Of a stretch of DNA of 64,000 nt, positions 34,111 to 45,509 are shown one piece after another. Source of the DNA: Ursus arctos (Eukaryota > Chordata > Mammalia > Carnivora > Ursidae); contig NW_026622764.1 of NCBI RefSeq assembly GCF_023065955.2, positions 75,757,333-75,821,332 on the forward strand, read 5' to 3'. Under the pieces are notes generated by a model, which saw nothing but the letters and a program-made list of their open reading frames with translations, was not told the origin of the DNA and did not search any database. Both the position numbers and the translations under genes were made by a program. How positions within the stretch are numbered: position 1 is the first letter of the stretch; each line of letters opens with the position of its first letter.

Positions 34111-34965
34111 TTCATCCCTTTGAGCAATCCTGTGCTGGACTTCTTTTCCCAGGCCTTGAATGGTGTTCCCTTTTCCTCAATGTATGTATTCTGTGTGTTC
34201 CCATCCTAGCCTGTATGTCCACCATCATAACAGCACTCTCACATTAGCATAATTAATTGTCTGTGTCCTCCTCTGAACTGTACACATCATTGCTGTCTTT
34301 ACAGTTGTTTGAAGTTAGGGAGCAGTCCACAAGACCACCTACTTTTGTTAGCAGTTGCAAGTACAAGGGACCCCTAAGACCACCCTTGAGTTCCATTATT
34401 CACAGGCAGAACTCACAAAGCTCACTGAAAGTTGTTAGGGTCATGGGTACAGATTCTTAAAATGAGCAGATACAGATTAAAATCAGCCAAAGGAAGAGAC
34501 ACATGAGGCAGAGGTCCAGAAAGTTCCACAAGCAGAGGTTCCAGTTGTCCTCTCCCCAGTGGGGTCATGGATAGCACTAATTGTCCCAGCAAGGTGTATA
34601 ATAGTACACATGGAGAAGTGCCAATCAGGGCCCTAATGTCCAGAGATTTTCTTAGGATCAGCTATATAAATTTGGTGCTGCCCATGTTGCTAACCCCCAT
34701 CTCTAGCCATTCTGGAGGTCATGCTGATGCCCCATGACCCAAGCCACCACCCTAAACCTCATTGTTAGTCTGATATGGCCCAAGGCCCCCAAGTAAACAA
34801 GACACTTATCGTAGAGATCACCTCCCAGCAGCCCAGGACAAAAGCCAGACCTCTATCTAGGTACAGTAAATTCTTTACTACATAAGTTGTATCTGCATAG
34901 CCTGGGAAAGCACCAGAGCATGCTCTAAATGCTCGGTAAATATTTTTGAATGAATGAACAGATAT
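34111..34965 (+). mobile_element. L2 3' end, probably split by an LTR-like insert
   Basis: L2-like text at about 34130-34290 (CAGGCCTTGAATGGTGTTCC ...) and the L2 end at 34900-34965 (CCAGAGCATGCTCTAAATGC, GGTAAATATTTTTGAATGAATG). The middle is foreign (next entry). Confidence 0.55.
34295..34880. mobile_element. Possible solo LTR of an old endogenous retroelement
   Basis: About 585 bp without open frames, containing AGATACAGATTAAAATCAGC, CCAGTTGTCCTCTCCCCAGTGG, ATCAGCTATATAAATTTGG and CATGACCCAAGCCACCACCC. This order resembles a mammalian ERV-type LTR in antisense, but I cannot name the family. No internal retroviral region follows. Confidence 0.45.
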
Positions 34966-35700
34966 TTAATCATATGAATATGACATTTTTATTGTTGATC
35001 GTTAAGATCATTTCCAAATATTTGCTAGTAGAATCATGCCTCAGTAAATAGTTAAACATGTAAATTTAGGAGAGCGTTCTAAAGGTGACATTGTTGGGTC
35101 AAAAGGCATGGATACTTTTAAGACTTTTGATTCATATAGTTAAACTGGCTTCTGGAGGGGTTTTAACAATTTACAGTCCTACCACCATTGAGTAAGCATG
35201 CCACCCTGTTAACAGGCTCTCCAGGATTGGTATCTGTTTTTGTTTTGGTTTTTAAGCAGTGCCAATTAGATAGGGGAAAAGGTATCTCAGTTATTCTTTT
35301 TCAAGGTATTTCTTATTTTATAAATTTTCTGTTCTTTAGGAATTTCTTTAGATTTTTCTTCATATTTACTTTTAAGAGTATTTTTAAGAGTACTTTTTAA
35401 AGTATATTTAAGAATATTAACCTAGTATCTGTTAAAATTATTGAAATATATATCAGATTTGTTTTTTAATGATGTTTTGGTTATAGATGTTTTTATTTTT
35501 TACATGATCATATTTATTTGTCTTTTAATTTTATTTATCTAATTACTTTCATTTTTTAAAATGTCTTCCCCACATCAAAATCAGTTATAAATACTAACCT
35601 ATATTATCCTCTGGTTTAGTTATGCTTTTGGTTTTTTATGTTTAATTTTTTCATTCATCTGAAATTTGTTTCTTAAGGGCGTCCGTGGTGACATTACTTT
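34966..35700 (-). mobile_element. Ancient L1, minus strand
   Basis: The mirrored ORF2 text includes GACATTGTTGGGTCAAAAGG, ACTGGCTTCTGGAGGGGTTT, TTACAGTCCTACCACCATTG and later AAAATGTCTTCCCCACATC. Very diverged. Confidence 0.6.
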
Positions 35701-36338
35701 TTTACTATTATAAATGGACTCTTTTCCCTCAAGGGAAAAATTACTACACAGGAAATCTATTTGATTTTTATTTTTAGCCTGGCTTCCTAGGAGTCATTCC
35801 TGTGTCTGCACAGTTTTAGTGTCCAGCTAGAGATTGGCCAGAGATTGTACTAAGACAATGGAGATAATAAGGTGTGAGTACATTCACACTTAGGCTCTTT
35901 TTAAGCCTGCCAGTGTGCACACCTGTGTCAGCTTTTGAGCCAAGGATGTGTGGGCAGCTGGAGCTGGTGTGGTCTCTGCTGTATGTGCAGCTGGAGCTGG
36001 TGTGGTCTCTGCTGTATGTGAGCTCTCCTGGGGTACATGGAGAGCTCGGCAAGTCCTTATGGTTGTCTCAGCTCCTCAGTCTTTCAAGTACCTGGCCATC
36101 TGCCGGTCCATTGTTTGCTCCAAAGAGGCCTGCAGTCTCAGGTAAGGAGCCACCAAGATCACCAAGTAAACTCCCTCCATCAGCAACAGGGAAACTGGTT
36201 TTGGACAGCCTGACACTCTCTGGTAGAACTCCGACAGGGTAAAGCTGGAAAGGCAAGGAGGCCATAGACTGTGTGCTGCCCAAAGTTTAGTAGTTAATTT
36301 AAAAAACACTTCTCACTTCGTTGGATTCCACAGCACCG
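35701..36338. other. Unassigned, comparatively GC-rich stretch
   Basis: Less AT-rich than its surroundings, with overlapping open frames on both strands (up to 122 codons at 35874-36242). No domain, splice pattern or repeat family is recognised. It could be an old retroelement piece. Confidence 0.4.
35955..36020. repeat. Perfect 33-bp tandem duplication
   Basis: The unit beginning CAGCTGGAGCTGGTGTGG and ending CTGTATGTG occurs twice without a mismatch (35955-35987, 35988-36020). Confidence 0.97.
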
Positions 36339-36348
36339 AATAGTTGTG

Positions 36349-36479
36349 GTTTTTTTTAATTATGTTTATTTTTATTTTTATTTTTTTTATTGTGTTATGT
36401 TAGTCACCATACAGTACATCCTTAGTTTTTGATGTAGTGTTCCATAATTCATTGTTTGCATGTAACACCCAATGCTCCA
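36349..36479 (-). mobile_element. Extremely 5'-truncated L1
   Basis: Only about 130 bp of L1 3'UTR and poly(A) (T-run, then GTTAGTCACCATACAGTACATC, ending AACACCCAATGCTCC). The target-site duplication AATAGTTGTG is at 36339-36348 and 36480-36489. Confidence 0.92.
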
Positions 36480-36769
36480 AATAGTTGTGTTTTGACCATT
36501 TTGTCCAGCTATTTGCTTTTTGGGGAAAAGCTTTTTTGTCATCTCACTCTCCTGTGGGAAGTCAGAAAGCAGTTACCATATTTTAATTGGCCAGTAGATT
36601 TACAATGACTTTTAATAAACATGGTTAGTAAGTTCCAAAAGCAAATATTTTAGGTAAAACAAATACAGTTAATTTAGTATAAAATTTTACCCTTGAAAAT
36701 AAATACCATACTATATACCAAAAGCATGAACTAGAATGTATTTTGATGAGGTTTATATTAATGACACTG

Positions 36770-37033
36770 AACATTTGATAATTAACCAGCTTTTAAGATA
36801 TATGAAAAATAAAAGTTAGTATTTTAAAGATCTAGGGAATAAAATGTACAGCATAGGGAATATAGTCAGTGGTATTGTAATAGTGTTGATGATGACAGAT
36901 GGGAGCCACACTTGCGAGCATAGCATAACATATAGAGATGTTGAATCACTGTTGTACACCTGAAACTAATGTAACATTGTGTATCAACTATGCACAAATA
37001 GAAAAATTTAAAAACAAAACAAAAAAAATACTT
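36770..37033 (+). mobile_element. L1 3'UTR end
   Basis: AATGTACAGCATAGGGAATAT, GATGTTGAATCACTGTTGTAC, ACCTGAAACTAATGTAAC and TGTGTATCAACTATGC form the usual 3'UTR end. Confidence 0.8.
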
Positions 37034-37048
37034 AAAAGAATCTACATG

Positions 37049-37256
37049 GAGGGGCGCCTGGGTGGCTCAGTCGTTAAGCGTCTGCCTTCAGCTCAGGGCA
37101 TGATCCCGGGGTCCTGGGATCGAGCCCCACATCAGGCTCCTTCCCTGGGAGCCTGCTTCTTCTTCTCCCACTCCCCCTGCTTGTGTTCCCTCTCTCGCTG
37201 GCTGTCTCTCTCTCTCTCTGTGTCAAATAAATAAATAAAATCTTAAAAAAAAAAAA
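37049..37256 (+). mobile_element. Young SINEC
   Basis: Complete SINE with GGGGCGCCTGGGTGGCTCAG head at 37051. The target-site duplication AAAAGAATCTACATG is at 37034-37048 and 37257-37271. Confidence 0.96.
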
Positions 37257-37271
37257 AAAAGAATCTACATG

Positions 37272-37740
37272 AAAACTATAAACAATAAATTTTAATTGAG
37301 GAACATAAGAGAAGATTGAAATAAAGACAGGCTTTATTCTTAGGTAGCGATAGTGAGCATTGTAAAGTGGCTAATCCCCAGTAAATTAATCTATGAATTC
37401 AATACAGGCTACATCAGAACTCAACACCTGAGCACCTGATTTCCATTTTGTTTGGTTGTGTTTTGGCATTTGGGGTCAGGGGTTGAATGGTTTCTTCTTT
37501 GGTGATAGTGTTGGGGAGGTAGGAGGTGTACAGAAACTTGGCAAAATGATTCTAAACTTCATCTGGGAGAGTAAACATGAGAGAATAGCCAAGAACATTC
37601 TAGAAAATGCAGGTTAATGAGAGGGATAATGAAATGGTGTAGTGAGCAATAGAATAGTCAAAATATAAACCCAGTAAATCAGTAGGAAAAAAGATCAGTA
37701 GGAAAAAATCAGTAATCAGTAGGAAAAAAACTAATTACCA
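37272..37740 (+). mobile_element. Ancient L1 ORF2 fragment
   Basis: GTGGCTAATCCCCAGTAAATT, then AACTTCATCTGGGAGAGTAAAC and GCCAAGAACATTCTAG are recognisable as the ORF2 connection region. No open frame. Confidence 0.5.
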
Positions 37741-38072
37741 AATTACTTTTCAGTAACCCAGAAAACTAGGAGGCATCTTCAACATTTCATTACCCCTTAT
37801 ATCCAGTTAGTCACTAGCTACTCTCTGTTCTACCTCTTAAAAGTTTCTCAGATCCTTCCTTTTTTGTTCTGTTTTCACAACTGTCATTTTATCACACTAC
37901 TGTCATTTCTCATGTGAGTTACTGCAGTGGCCTCCTGACTGATCGCTCTGCGTCTGCTCCTGTCTTTTCTAATTCATTTTCGCATTATAGCCAGGATGAC
38001 CTAAAAGCACAGATATGATCTAACTACCCTCAGGCCGACTATTCTTCCAGCCTCCAGCTCTACCATTTTCTC
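37741..38072. other. Intronic DNA, possible ancient repeat
   Basis: CAGTGGCCTCCTGACTGATCG and neighbouring text resemble a widespread ancient mammalian repeat, but I cannot assign it. No gene. Confidence 0.4.
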
Positions 38073-38096
38073 TGCAGTATAGCACAGTGGTTAAGA

Positions 38097-38945
38097 AATA
38101 ATCCAGTCAATAAATGGGTAGAAGACATGAACAGACACTTCTCCAAAGAAGACATACAAATGGCTGACAGACACATGAAAAAATGTTCAGTATCATCAGG
38201 GAAATGCAAATCAAAACCACACTAAGATACCACCTTACACCTTAGAATGGCAAAAATTAACAAGGCAGGAAACAACAAATGTTGCAGAGGATGTGGAGAA
38301 AGGGGAACCCTCTTACACTGTTGGTGGGAATACAAGTTGGTACAGCCACTCTGGAAAACAGTATGGAAGTTCCTCAAAATGTTAAAGATAGAGCTACCTT
38401 ATAACCCAGCAATTGCATTACTAGGTATTTACCCCAAAGATACAGACGTAGTGAAAAGAAGGGGCACATGCACCGCAACGTTCATAGCAGCAATGTCCAC
38501 AGTAGCCAAACTGTGCAAGGAGCCAAGATGTCCTTCAACAGATGAGTGGATAAAGAAGATGCAGTTCATATCTACAATGGAATATTACTCAGCCATCAGA
38601 AAGAATGAATACCCACCATTTGCATTGACATGGCCGGAACTAGAGGGGATTATGCTAAGTGAAATATGTCAAGCAGAGAAAGACAATTATCATATGGTTT
38701 CACTTATATGTTGGAACATAAGGAATAGCATGGAGGACCACAGGGCAAGGGAGGGAAAACTGAATGGGAAGAAATCAGAGAGGGAGACAAACCATGAGAG
38801 ACTCTGAACTCCAGAAAACAGACTGAGGGTTACAGAATGGAGGGGGGAGGGGGGTAACCAGGTGATGAGTATTAAGGAGGGCATGTGTGGTGATGAGCAC
38901 TGGGTATTATACATGACTAATGAATCATCAAAAGAAAAAAAAACC
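38097..38945 (+). mobile_element. 5'-truncated L1 inserted in a MIR
   Basis: It begins AATCCAGTCAATAAATGGG in the ORF2 C-terminal region. The 186-codon frame 38247-38807 keeps the cysteine motif [18 protein letters not shown] and the LGIYPKDTDVVKRRG block; the last Cys of the motif is Tyr. It ends with 3'UTR and a short A-rich tail. Confidence 0.92.
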
Positions 38946-39071
38946 TCAGACTTGGAAAGACCAACTACCTACATTCATATGCTGCTCCATCTCTTAATAG
39001 CTGTGTGGCTCTGGGCAAATTAGTGTATTTCTCTTTGCATTAAATTGAGTTTCTTCGTTATGAGAATAATA

Positions 39072-39175
39072 GGGGCGCCTGGCTGGCTCAGTCAGTATGA
39101 GTGTGCAACTTGATCTGTTGAGTTTGAGCCCTGCGTTGGGTGTAGAGATTATTTAAAAATAAAATCTTGAATAAA
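39072..39175 (+). mobile_element. Short SINEC, internally deleted
   Basis: Head GGGGCGCCTGGCTGGCTCAG, then TTTGAGCCCTGCGTTGGGTG and the A-tail, only 104 bp. The target-site duplication AGAATAATA is at 39063-39071 and 39176-39184. Confidence 0.9.
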
Positions 39176-39319
39176 AGAATAATAGTAATCTACCTCAGTA
39201 GGTTGTTTTGAGGATTAAATTGGTTAATTTATTTAAATCTCTTAGAACTGTGCTTAACACATAAGCAGTGTATATTTATTTGCTATTATATTTATTATTA
39301 TTGCTGTCTACATCCCAGT

Positions 39320-39660
39320 CATAGAGCACCATGCTCTCTAGCACCTTCAGGCCTTTATACATGTTTCCTGTTTGGAATGTTTATTGCCGCTTCTTATTTT
39401 CCTAACTTTGATTCAAACTTTAGATCTCAGTTTAAGTGGTATTTTTCTCAGGAAAGCCTTCTCTGAGCAGCTAAGTGAGTCAGATTCAGTTTATATGCTC
39501 CCAAAGCTCCTTGAACTTCTTCCCAATACTTTCATGCTTGGATTATTATTTTTAATAACTTGTTGAATGCCCAGTTACCCAACAGGAACAGAAAATTGTG
39601 AAGCCCCAAGACCTAACAACATGGTGTCTGACGCATAATGGGCATTTACTACATCTTTGT
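39320..39660 (+). mobile_element. L2 3' region
   Basis: CTTTATACATGTTTCCTGTTTGG, TTTAGATCTCAGTTTAAGTGG, GAAAGCCTTCTCTGAGCAGC and GTCTGACGCATAATGGGC follow the L2 3' order. Confidence 0.75.
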
Positions 39661-41473
39661 TTGTCACTAATGGTGTGACTGACTAAACAGTGCTGGGTGT
39701 TTATATCAATTCTTACAGCAAATAAATTCCAGAGGAATCAAAGATAATGTCAAAAATCAAACGATGGGAATACTTAAGAAAATGTGGGTCTCTTCTGCAA
39801 GATGACGGCATAGGATGATCTTGAACTCACCCCGTCCCACAGATACACCAAATCTACAGCTACATATGGATCATTTCCCTCTGAAAAAGATCTGAGAACT
39901 AGATGAACTGTTTCTCCACATCCAAAGACAAAGAGACCACATTGAGATAGGTAGGAGAGTCAGAGATCTTACCAGAAAGATCTTACCAGGTCTTACCAGA
40001 AACCCCACCCTAGCACTGACACAACAGTGAGGATTCCCACCAGTCCATTATTTCTCCTGGAAGAGTGAGGGGATGGTATCCCACCTAAGGCACCCCTATC
40101 CCTGGGATCTGAACCAGAGAGACAAGCCCCGAAAATATCTGGCTTAGAAAATGCAAAAGGGCTGTTATCTAAGGGACCCGAAGTGCTATAGGAAACTGAG
40201 ATGCCCCTTTTAAAGGGCTCACATGTAGTCCCACTTTCCCCGAGACCCAGCAGAAAAATAGTAGTTTTAAAAGTGCCAAGACTCTATTGTAAAAGAAATT
40301 CATTTGGCAATCTAAAAGCATCTGCTGGAAAGGCAAGGGACCATCGAAACTCTCCTTGGAGATAGAGGTGCTGGCAGAAGTCAATTTTCACTCTCCACTT
40401 ACCCTGCTAGCACAAGTGGGTGGGCTCACAGGCAGCACCCTCCTGCTGCATTGCTAAAACAGGTGGGGAAAAGCAGTCGCCACACCATCCCACTGCCTTG
40501 AGGAAGCTGGAGAGCACAGAAGGTTGCAGCACTCCCCCACTCTGTAGCTGGGGCAGGCAAGCACAACATTCATGGCATCCTCTCTTTCCCTAAATAAAGT
40601 TGGTAAGCATAAGCAGTTGCAGCACTCCCCCACTCTCTGGCTGGGGCTATCATTTTCTTGCGCCCAGCCTAAAGCCAGGATGCACGCACAGACAAGGTAC
40701 TATCCCACTTCATTCCTAAAGCCCACAGGCATACAGTCAAGACATTTCCCCTGCTTTTCTGAAGCTAGCAAACATGCCCTGCCCCATACGCTCTGCCTAG
40801 GCAAAGCGACAGATACATGCAGTCCACACAAGGGACACCACTCAGTCATCTAGCAGTGGTGGCCAAAGTGGTTGGCATTCCTGAGCTCCACGGGAATGTA
40901 ACACTCAGACAGTTCTTGGCAAGTCACCACCATCAGGACACTGCAAAGCAGGGTCGGGCTTCAGGTTTCCCATGCATATAAAGATTAAAGAGGTGTTCCC
41001 AGGGAACCTACTTAGAGACACACCATTCTTGCATACCCCCTTGGCCTTCTACATCTCAACTAGACCTCTCCGAAAGGAGTTTACACACTTATCTGGAGCC
41101 TCAATTTTTGCAAATGTTGCCCAGGGGACACTTCTAAATCTCCTGGTCTGGAGGCAGCAGAGACTGTGATTGTAGCCCCCACAGGATTGTATATACTTTT
41201 GTATTTTGAAAGCTGCTGCCTAAGAGTCTGCTTCCAATCAACCCAAAACTGGGTGTTAAATGAGACTCTTCCCCTTGGAATAGGCAAGTCTTGGCACACC
41301 CTAACAGTAGGGTCATATCAAGAATAATCATGAAGTTTCAAGAGACAACAAAGAGCTAAAAAAGTAAGGTTGAAAGAGAAGTTTCATCACCTACAGAAGG
41401 CACTACTTTAAGAGTGAGAGAGAAAGCCACTTCAAGTAATACATGCATAGAAACACACCAAGAGTCAAGCAAA

Positions 41474-42382
41474 ATGAAGAGACAGAGAAATATGTTCCAA
41501 ATAGAAGAACATGACAGAACCTCAGGAAAAGACCTTAATAATGCGAAGGAAAGTAATCTGTCTGAAAAAGAATTTAAGGTAATGGTCATAAAGATGCTCA
41601 TGGAACTCGGGGGGACAGTGGTGAACACAGTGAGGACTTCAACAGAGTTAGAAATTACTAGAAAGAACCAAGAAGGGGGCCTCCTGAGTGGCTCAGTCAG
41701 TTAAGCGTCCGACTCTTGATTTCAGCTCAGGTCATGATCTCAGGGTTATGAGATTGAGCCCTGCATGAGGCTCCACACCCAGTGTGGAGCCTGCTTAAGA
41801 TTCTCTCTCTCCCTCTGCCCCTCCCCACCTCTCTCTTTCCCTCTCTTAAAAAAGAAAAAAAAAAGTACAAGAGGGGCTCAGTGGCAGATTAGATGAAGCA
41901 GAACAGGTCAGCGATCTAGTAGACTGCAGTGAAACTCACCAAAGCAAAGCAATGAAAAGGAAAAAAAAAATTTTTTTTAAATAAAGATAACTTAAGGGAC
42001 CTCTGGGACAACATCATATAGAGTAACACTTGCATTATAAGGGTCCCAGAGGGAGAAGAGAGAGGAAAGGGCAGGAAATGTATTTGAAGAAATAATGGCT
42101 GAATACTTCCCTAACTAGGGGAAGGAAATAGACATCCAGGTCCAGGAAGTTTAGAGCATTCCAGTTAAGATGAATCCAAAGAGATCCATACCAAGACACA
42201 TTATAATTAAAATGTCAAAAGTTAAAGAATCTCAAAAGCAGAAAGAGAAAAAAAAATTATTTCATACAAGGGAAATCCCATAAGGCTGTTAGGAGATTTC
42301 ATGGGAGAAACTATGCAGGCCAGAAGGGAGTGGCATGACATATCCAAAGTAATGAAAGGAAAACACCTTCCAACCAAGAGTG
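41474..42382 (+). pseudogene. L1 ORF1 remnant
   Basis: The ATG in AAAATGAAGAGACAGAG starts a frame that carries a charged, helical N-terminus (RQRNMFQIEEHDRTSGKDLN) to 41704, where a SINE interrupts it. The C-terminal part (CAGGCCAGAAGGGAGTGGC and after) has stops. It ends at the deletion junction at 42382. Confidence 0.75.
41675..41866 (+). mobile_element. SINEC in L1 ORF1, older form
   Basis: GGGGGCCTCCTGAGTGGCTCAG head, ACTCTTGATTTCAGCTCAGG and a CT-rich tail with A-run. The duplication ACCAAGAAG-like is only approximate. Confidence 0.88.
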
Positions 42383-42406
42383 CAGGCATGCCTCAAATAT
42401 TGCAGG
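42383..42406 (+). mobile_element. Tigger1-like terminal stub at deletion junction
   Basis: These 24 bases closely resemble the Tigger1 terminal inverted repeat (starts CAGGCATGCCTCAAATATTG). They lie exactly between ORF1 sequence and the RT region of ORF2 of the same L1. Confidence 0.6.
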
Positions 42407-45040
42407 AGATTGAATCAGTAATCAGAAACCACCCAACAAAAGTCTAGGACAAGATGGCTTCACTGGTGAATTCTACAAAACATTGGAAGAACGTTTAATG
42501 CCTATACTTCTCAAACTCCTCCAAGAAATTGAAGAGGAGGGAATGCTCCCAAACTGATTTTGCAAGGCCAGCATTACCCTGATACCAAAAGCAAAGAACA
42601 ACAAAAAGGAGGGAGGAAGGAAGGAAAAGGAAGTTACAGGCCAATATCCCTGATGAACATACATGCAAAAATCAACAAAACATTAATAGTCCAAACTTGG
42701 CAATACATTAAAATGATCTTCCATCATGATCAAATGGGATTTATTCTAGGGATGTAAGTATGGTCAGCATCCACAAATCAATCAAGATGATATACACCAC
42801 ATCAACAAAATGAAGGCTAAAAATCATAACATTTTGATAGATGCATAAAAAGCATTTGAGAAAATTCAAAATCCATTTATGATAAAAACTCAACAAAATG
42901 GGTATAAAGGGAATGCACCTCGATGTATTAAGGGCTGTATATGACAGAGCCACAGCTAAGATCTTACTCGGTGAAAAGCTAAAGCTTTTCCTCTAAGATC
43001 AAGAACAAGATAAGGATGCCTACTCTTGCCAGTTTTATTCAACATAGAATTGGAAGTCCTAGCCAGAGGAATTAGGCAAGAAAAAGAAAGAAAAGGCATC
43101 CAAGTTGGAAAGGAAGAAGTAAAACTTTCACTATTTGCAGATGACATGATACTGTATATAAAAAACCCTATAGACTCCACCAAAAAACTCTCAGAACTAA
43201 TAAGTGAATTGAGTAGAGTTGTAAGATACAAAATTAATATACAAAGCTCTGTTGCATTTCTGTACATTAACAAACTATCTGAGAAATCAAGAAAATAATC
43301 CCATATACAATTGCATTGAAAAGAATGAAATACCTAGGAATAAATTTAACCACGGAGGTGAAAGATCTATTACCTGAAAATTATATGACATTGATGAAAG
43401 AAATTGAAGATGACACACATAAATGGAAAGATATTTTATGTCATAGGTTAGAAAAATTGATATTGTTAAATGTCCATACACCCAAAGCAATCTACAGATG
43501 CATTGCAATCCCTATCAAAATTCCAGTGACATTTTTTACAGAATTAGAATAATACTATAACTTCTATGGAAAGAACCACAAAAGACCCTAAATAGCCAAA
43601 GGAATGTTAAGAAAGAAGAACAAAGGCAGAGGTATTACTGTGCCTGATTCTGAACAGTATTATGAAGCTATAATAATCAAAACAGTGTGGTATTGTCATA
43701 AAAACAAACACATAAATCAATGGAACTATAGATAACCCAGAAATAAACCCACATGTATATGGTCAGTTAGTTTTCAACAAAGGAGGCAAGAATATACAAT
43801 GGGGAAAGGGCAGTCTATTTAATAAATAGTGTTGGGAAAACTGGACAGCTACTACACACAAAAGAATGAAACTGGACCACTATCTTACACCATATACAAA
43901 AAAAATAACTCAAAACGGATTCAAGACTTGAATGTAAGACCTAAAACCATAAATTCCCAAGAAGAAAACATAAGCAGTAATCTCCTTGATGTTAGTCTTA
44001 GTGATTTTTTTTAATCTGACTCCGAAGGCAAAGGAAACAAAAGCAAAAATAAACAAGTGAGACTACATCAAGCTAAAAAGCTTCTGTACAGCAAAGGAAA
44101 CCCTCAACCAAACAGAAGGGCAACTTTCCAAATGGGAGAAGGTATTTGTAATTTATATATATGATAAAAGGTTAATATCCAAAATATATATATAAAGAAC
44201 TTATACAATCCAATAGGAAAAATAATCCAACTAAAACATGGGCAGATGATTTGAATAGACATTTTTCTAAAGAAGACATAGAGATGGCAAACAGGCACAT
44301 GAAAAGATGCTCAACGTCACTAATGAGGGAAATGCAAATCAAAACCACAATGAGATAGGACCTATACTATTAGAAGGACTAGTATCAAAATGACAAGAAA
44401 TAACAAAAAGTTGGCAAGGATGTGGAGAAAAGGGACCGCTTTGTATTGTTGGTGGCATTGTAAATTGGTACAGCCACTGTGGAAAACCATATGGAGATTC
44501 CTCAAAATTAAAAATAGAACTACAGGGGGTACCTGAGTGGCTTGATCACTTAGGTGTCTGCCTTAGGCTCAGTCATGATCCCGGCGTACTGGTATTGATC
44601 CCCACATCAGGCTCTCTGCTCAGGAGGTAATCTGCTTCCCCTTCTCCTGCCTCTCCCCTGGCTTATGTTCTCTCTCTCTCTCGCTCGCTCACTCTGTCTC
44701 CCAAATAAAATCTTCTTTAAAAAAAATAGAATTACAGTATGATCCAACAATTCCACTACTGGGTATCTATCCAAAGAAAACAGAAACACTAATTCAGAAA
44801 GGTATATGTGCCCTGTTTTTCATTGCAGTACTATTTACAAAGCCAAAGTATGAAAACAACTTAAGTGTCCATTGATAGATAAGTGGATAAAAAGATGTGG
44901 TTTATATACCCAATATGAGTCAGTCATAAGAAAATCTTGACATTTGCAATAATATGGATGGACCTTGAGGGTATTATTCTAGGTAGTATAAGTCAGAGCA
45001 AGACAAATACCATAGGATTTTACTTACATGTGGAATCTAA
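42407..45040 (+). pseudogene. L1 ORF2 remnant without endonuclease
   Basis: It begins at the RT region (GATTGAATCAGTAATCAGAAAC), so the whole endonuclease domain is absent. The RT active site [14 protein letters not shown] is in the frame 43026-43298. Later pieces at 43316-43552 and 43829-44014 are open. The normal stop is TAA at 45038-45040. Confidence 0.85.
44525..44723 (+). mobile_element. SINEC in L1 ORF2 tail
   Basis: Diverged head GGGGGTACCTGAGTGGCTTG and CT repeat. The target-site duplication AAATAGAACTACAG (44511-44524) recurs at 44724-44737 with one mismatch. Confidence 0.92.
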
Positions 45041-45509
45041 AAAACAAAACAAAAAACCCAAGACTCGTAGATACAGAGAACAGATTGGTGGTTACCAGAG
45101 GGGAGGTGTGTTTGGAGGAAATGGAATGGGATCACAAAATACATACTTTAAGTTACAAAAGGAAACCCTCAGCTAAACAGAAGGGCAACTTACTGAATTG
45201 GAGAAGGTAAGTCATTGGGCTGTAATGTACAGTATTAGGGATGTACCCAATAATATTGTATTAACTTTGTAAAGTAGAAGATGGTGACTACACTTATTGT
45301 GATCATTTTGCAATGTGTACAGATGTCAATTCACTATGTTCTACACCTGAAACTAATGTATTTTATGTTAATTATACCTGATTTGAAAAAAAAAAAAATG
45401 TAGGTTAAATGTTTTTATGTTACTGAGGTAAGCAATGTAGTTCTGTTCCAAAAGCCATAAAAGAAAATTGTAGTAAACTTGACTACCGTTACTCTTTTTT
45501 TAAATGACT

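Larger units (their letters stand above)
38073..39300 (+). mobile_element. MIR split by an L1 and a SINE
   Basis: The MIR start TATAGCACAGTGGTTAAGAA at 38078 continues at about 38950 (CTCTTAATAGCTGTGTGGCTC, TGGGCAAATTAGTG) and, after a SINE, at 39176 (TAGTAATCTACCTCAGTAGG, TTGTTTTGAGGATTAAAT). The insertions account for the gaps. Confidence 0.8.
39790..45394 (+). mobile_element. L1 with complete ends and a large internal deletion
   Basis: It starts near TCTTCTGCAAGATGACGGCATAGG, has a long 5'UTR to 41473, ORF1, then jumps into the RT part of ORF2, and ends ATTATACCTGATTTG plus poly(A). An 11-bp target-site duplication AAAATGTGGGT (39779-39789) recurs at 45395-45405 with one mismatch. Same family as the L1 at 16806. 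Confidence 0.9.

Noticed and set aside
35874..36242. Open frame of 122 codons with a repeated LELVWSLLYV motif
   Set aside because: The peptide repeat is only the 33-bp DNA duplication translated. No family match and no exon context.
37051..37130. tRNA gene suggested by the SINE head
   Set aside because: The SINE head derives from a tRNA and keeps box-like motifs, but the cloverleaf is not maintained and it runs into SINE body.
41356..41628. Minus-strand frame of 90 codons
   Set aside because: Antisense of L1 ORF1. A similar shadow occurs at 17334-17522 opposite the related L1.
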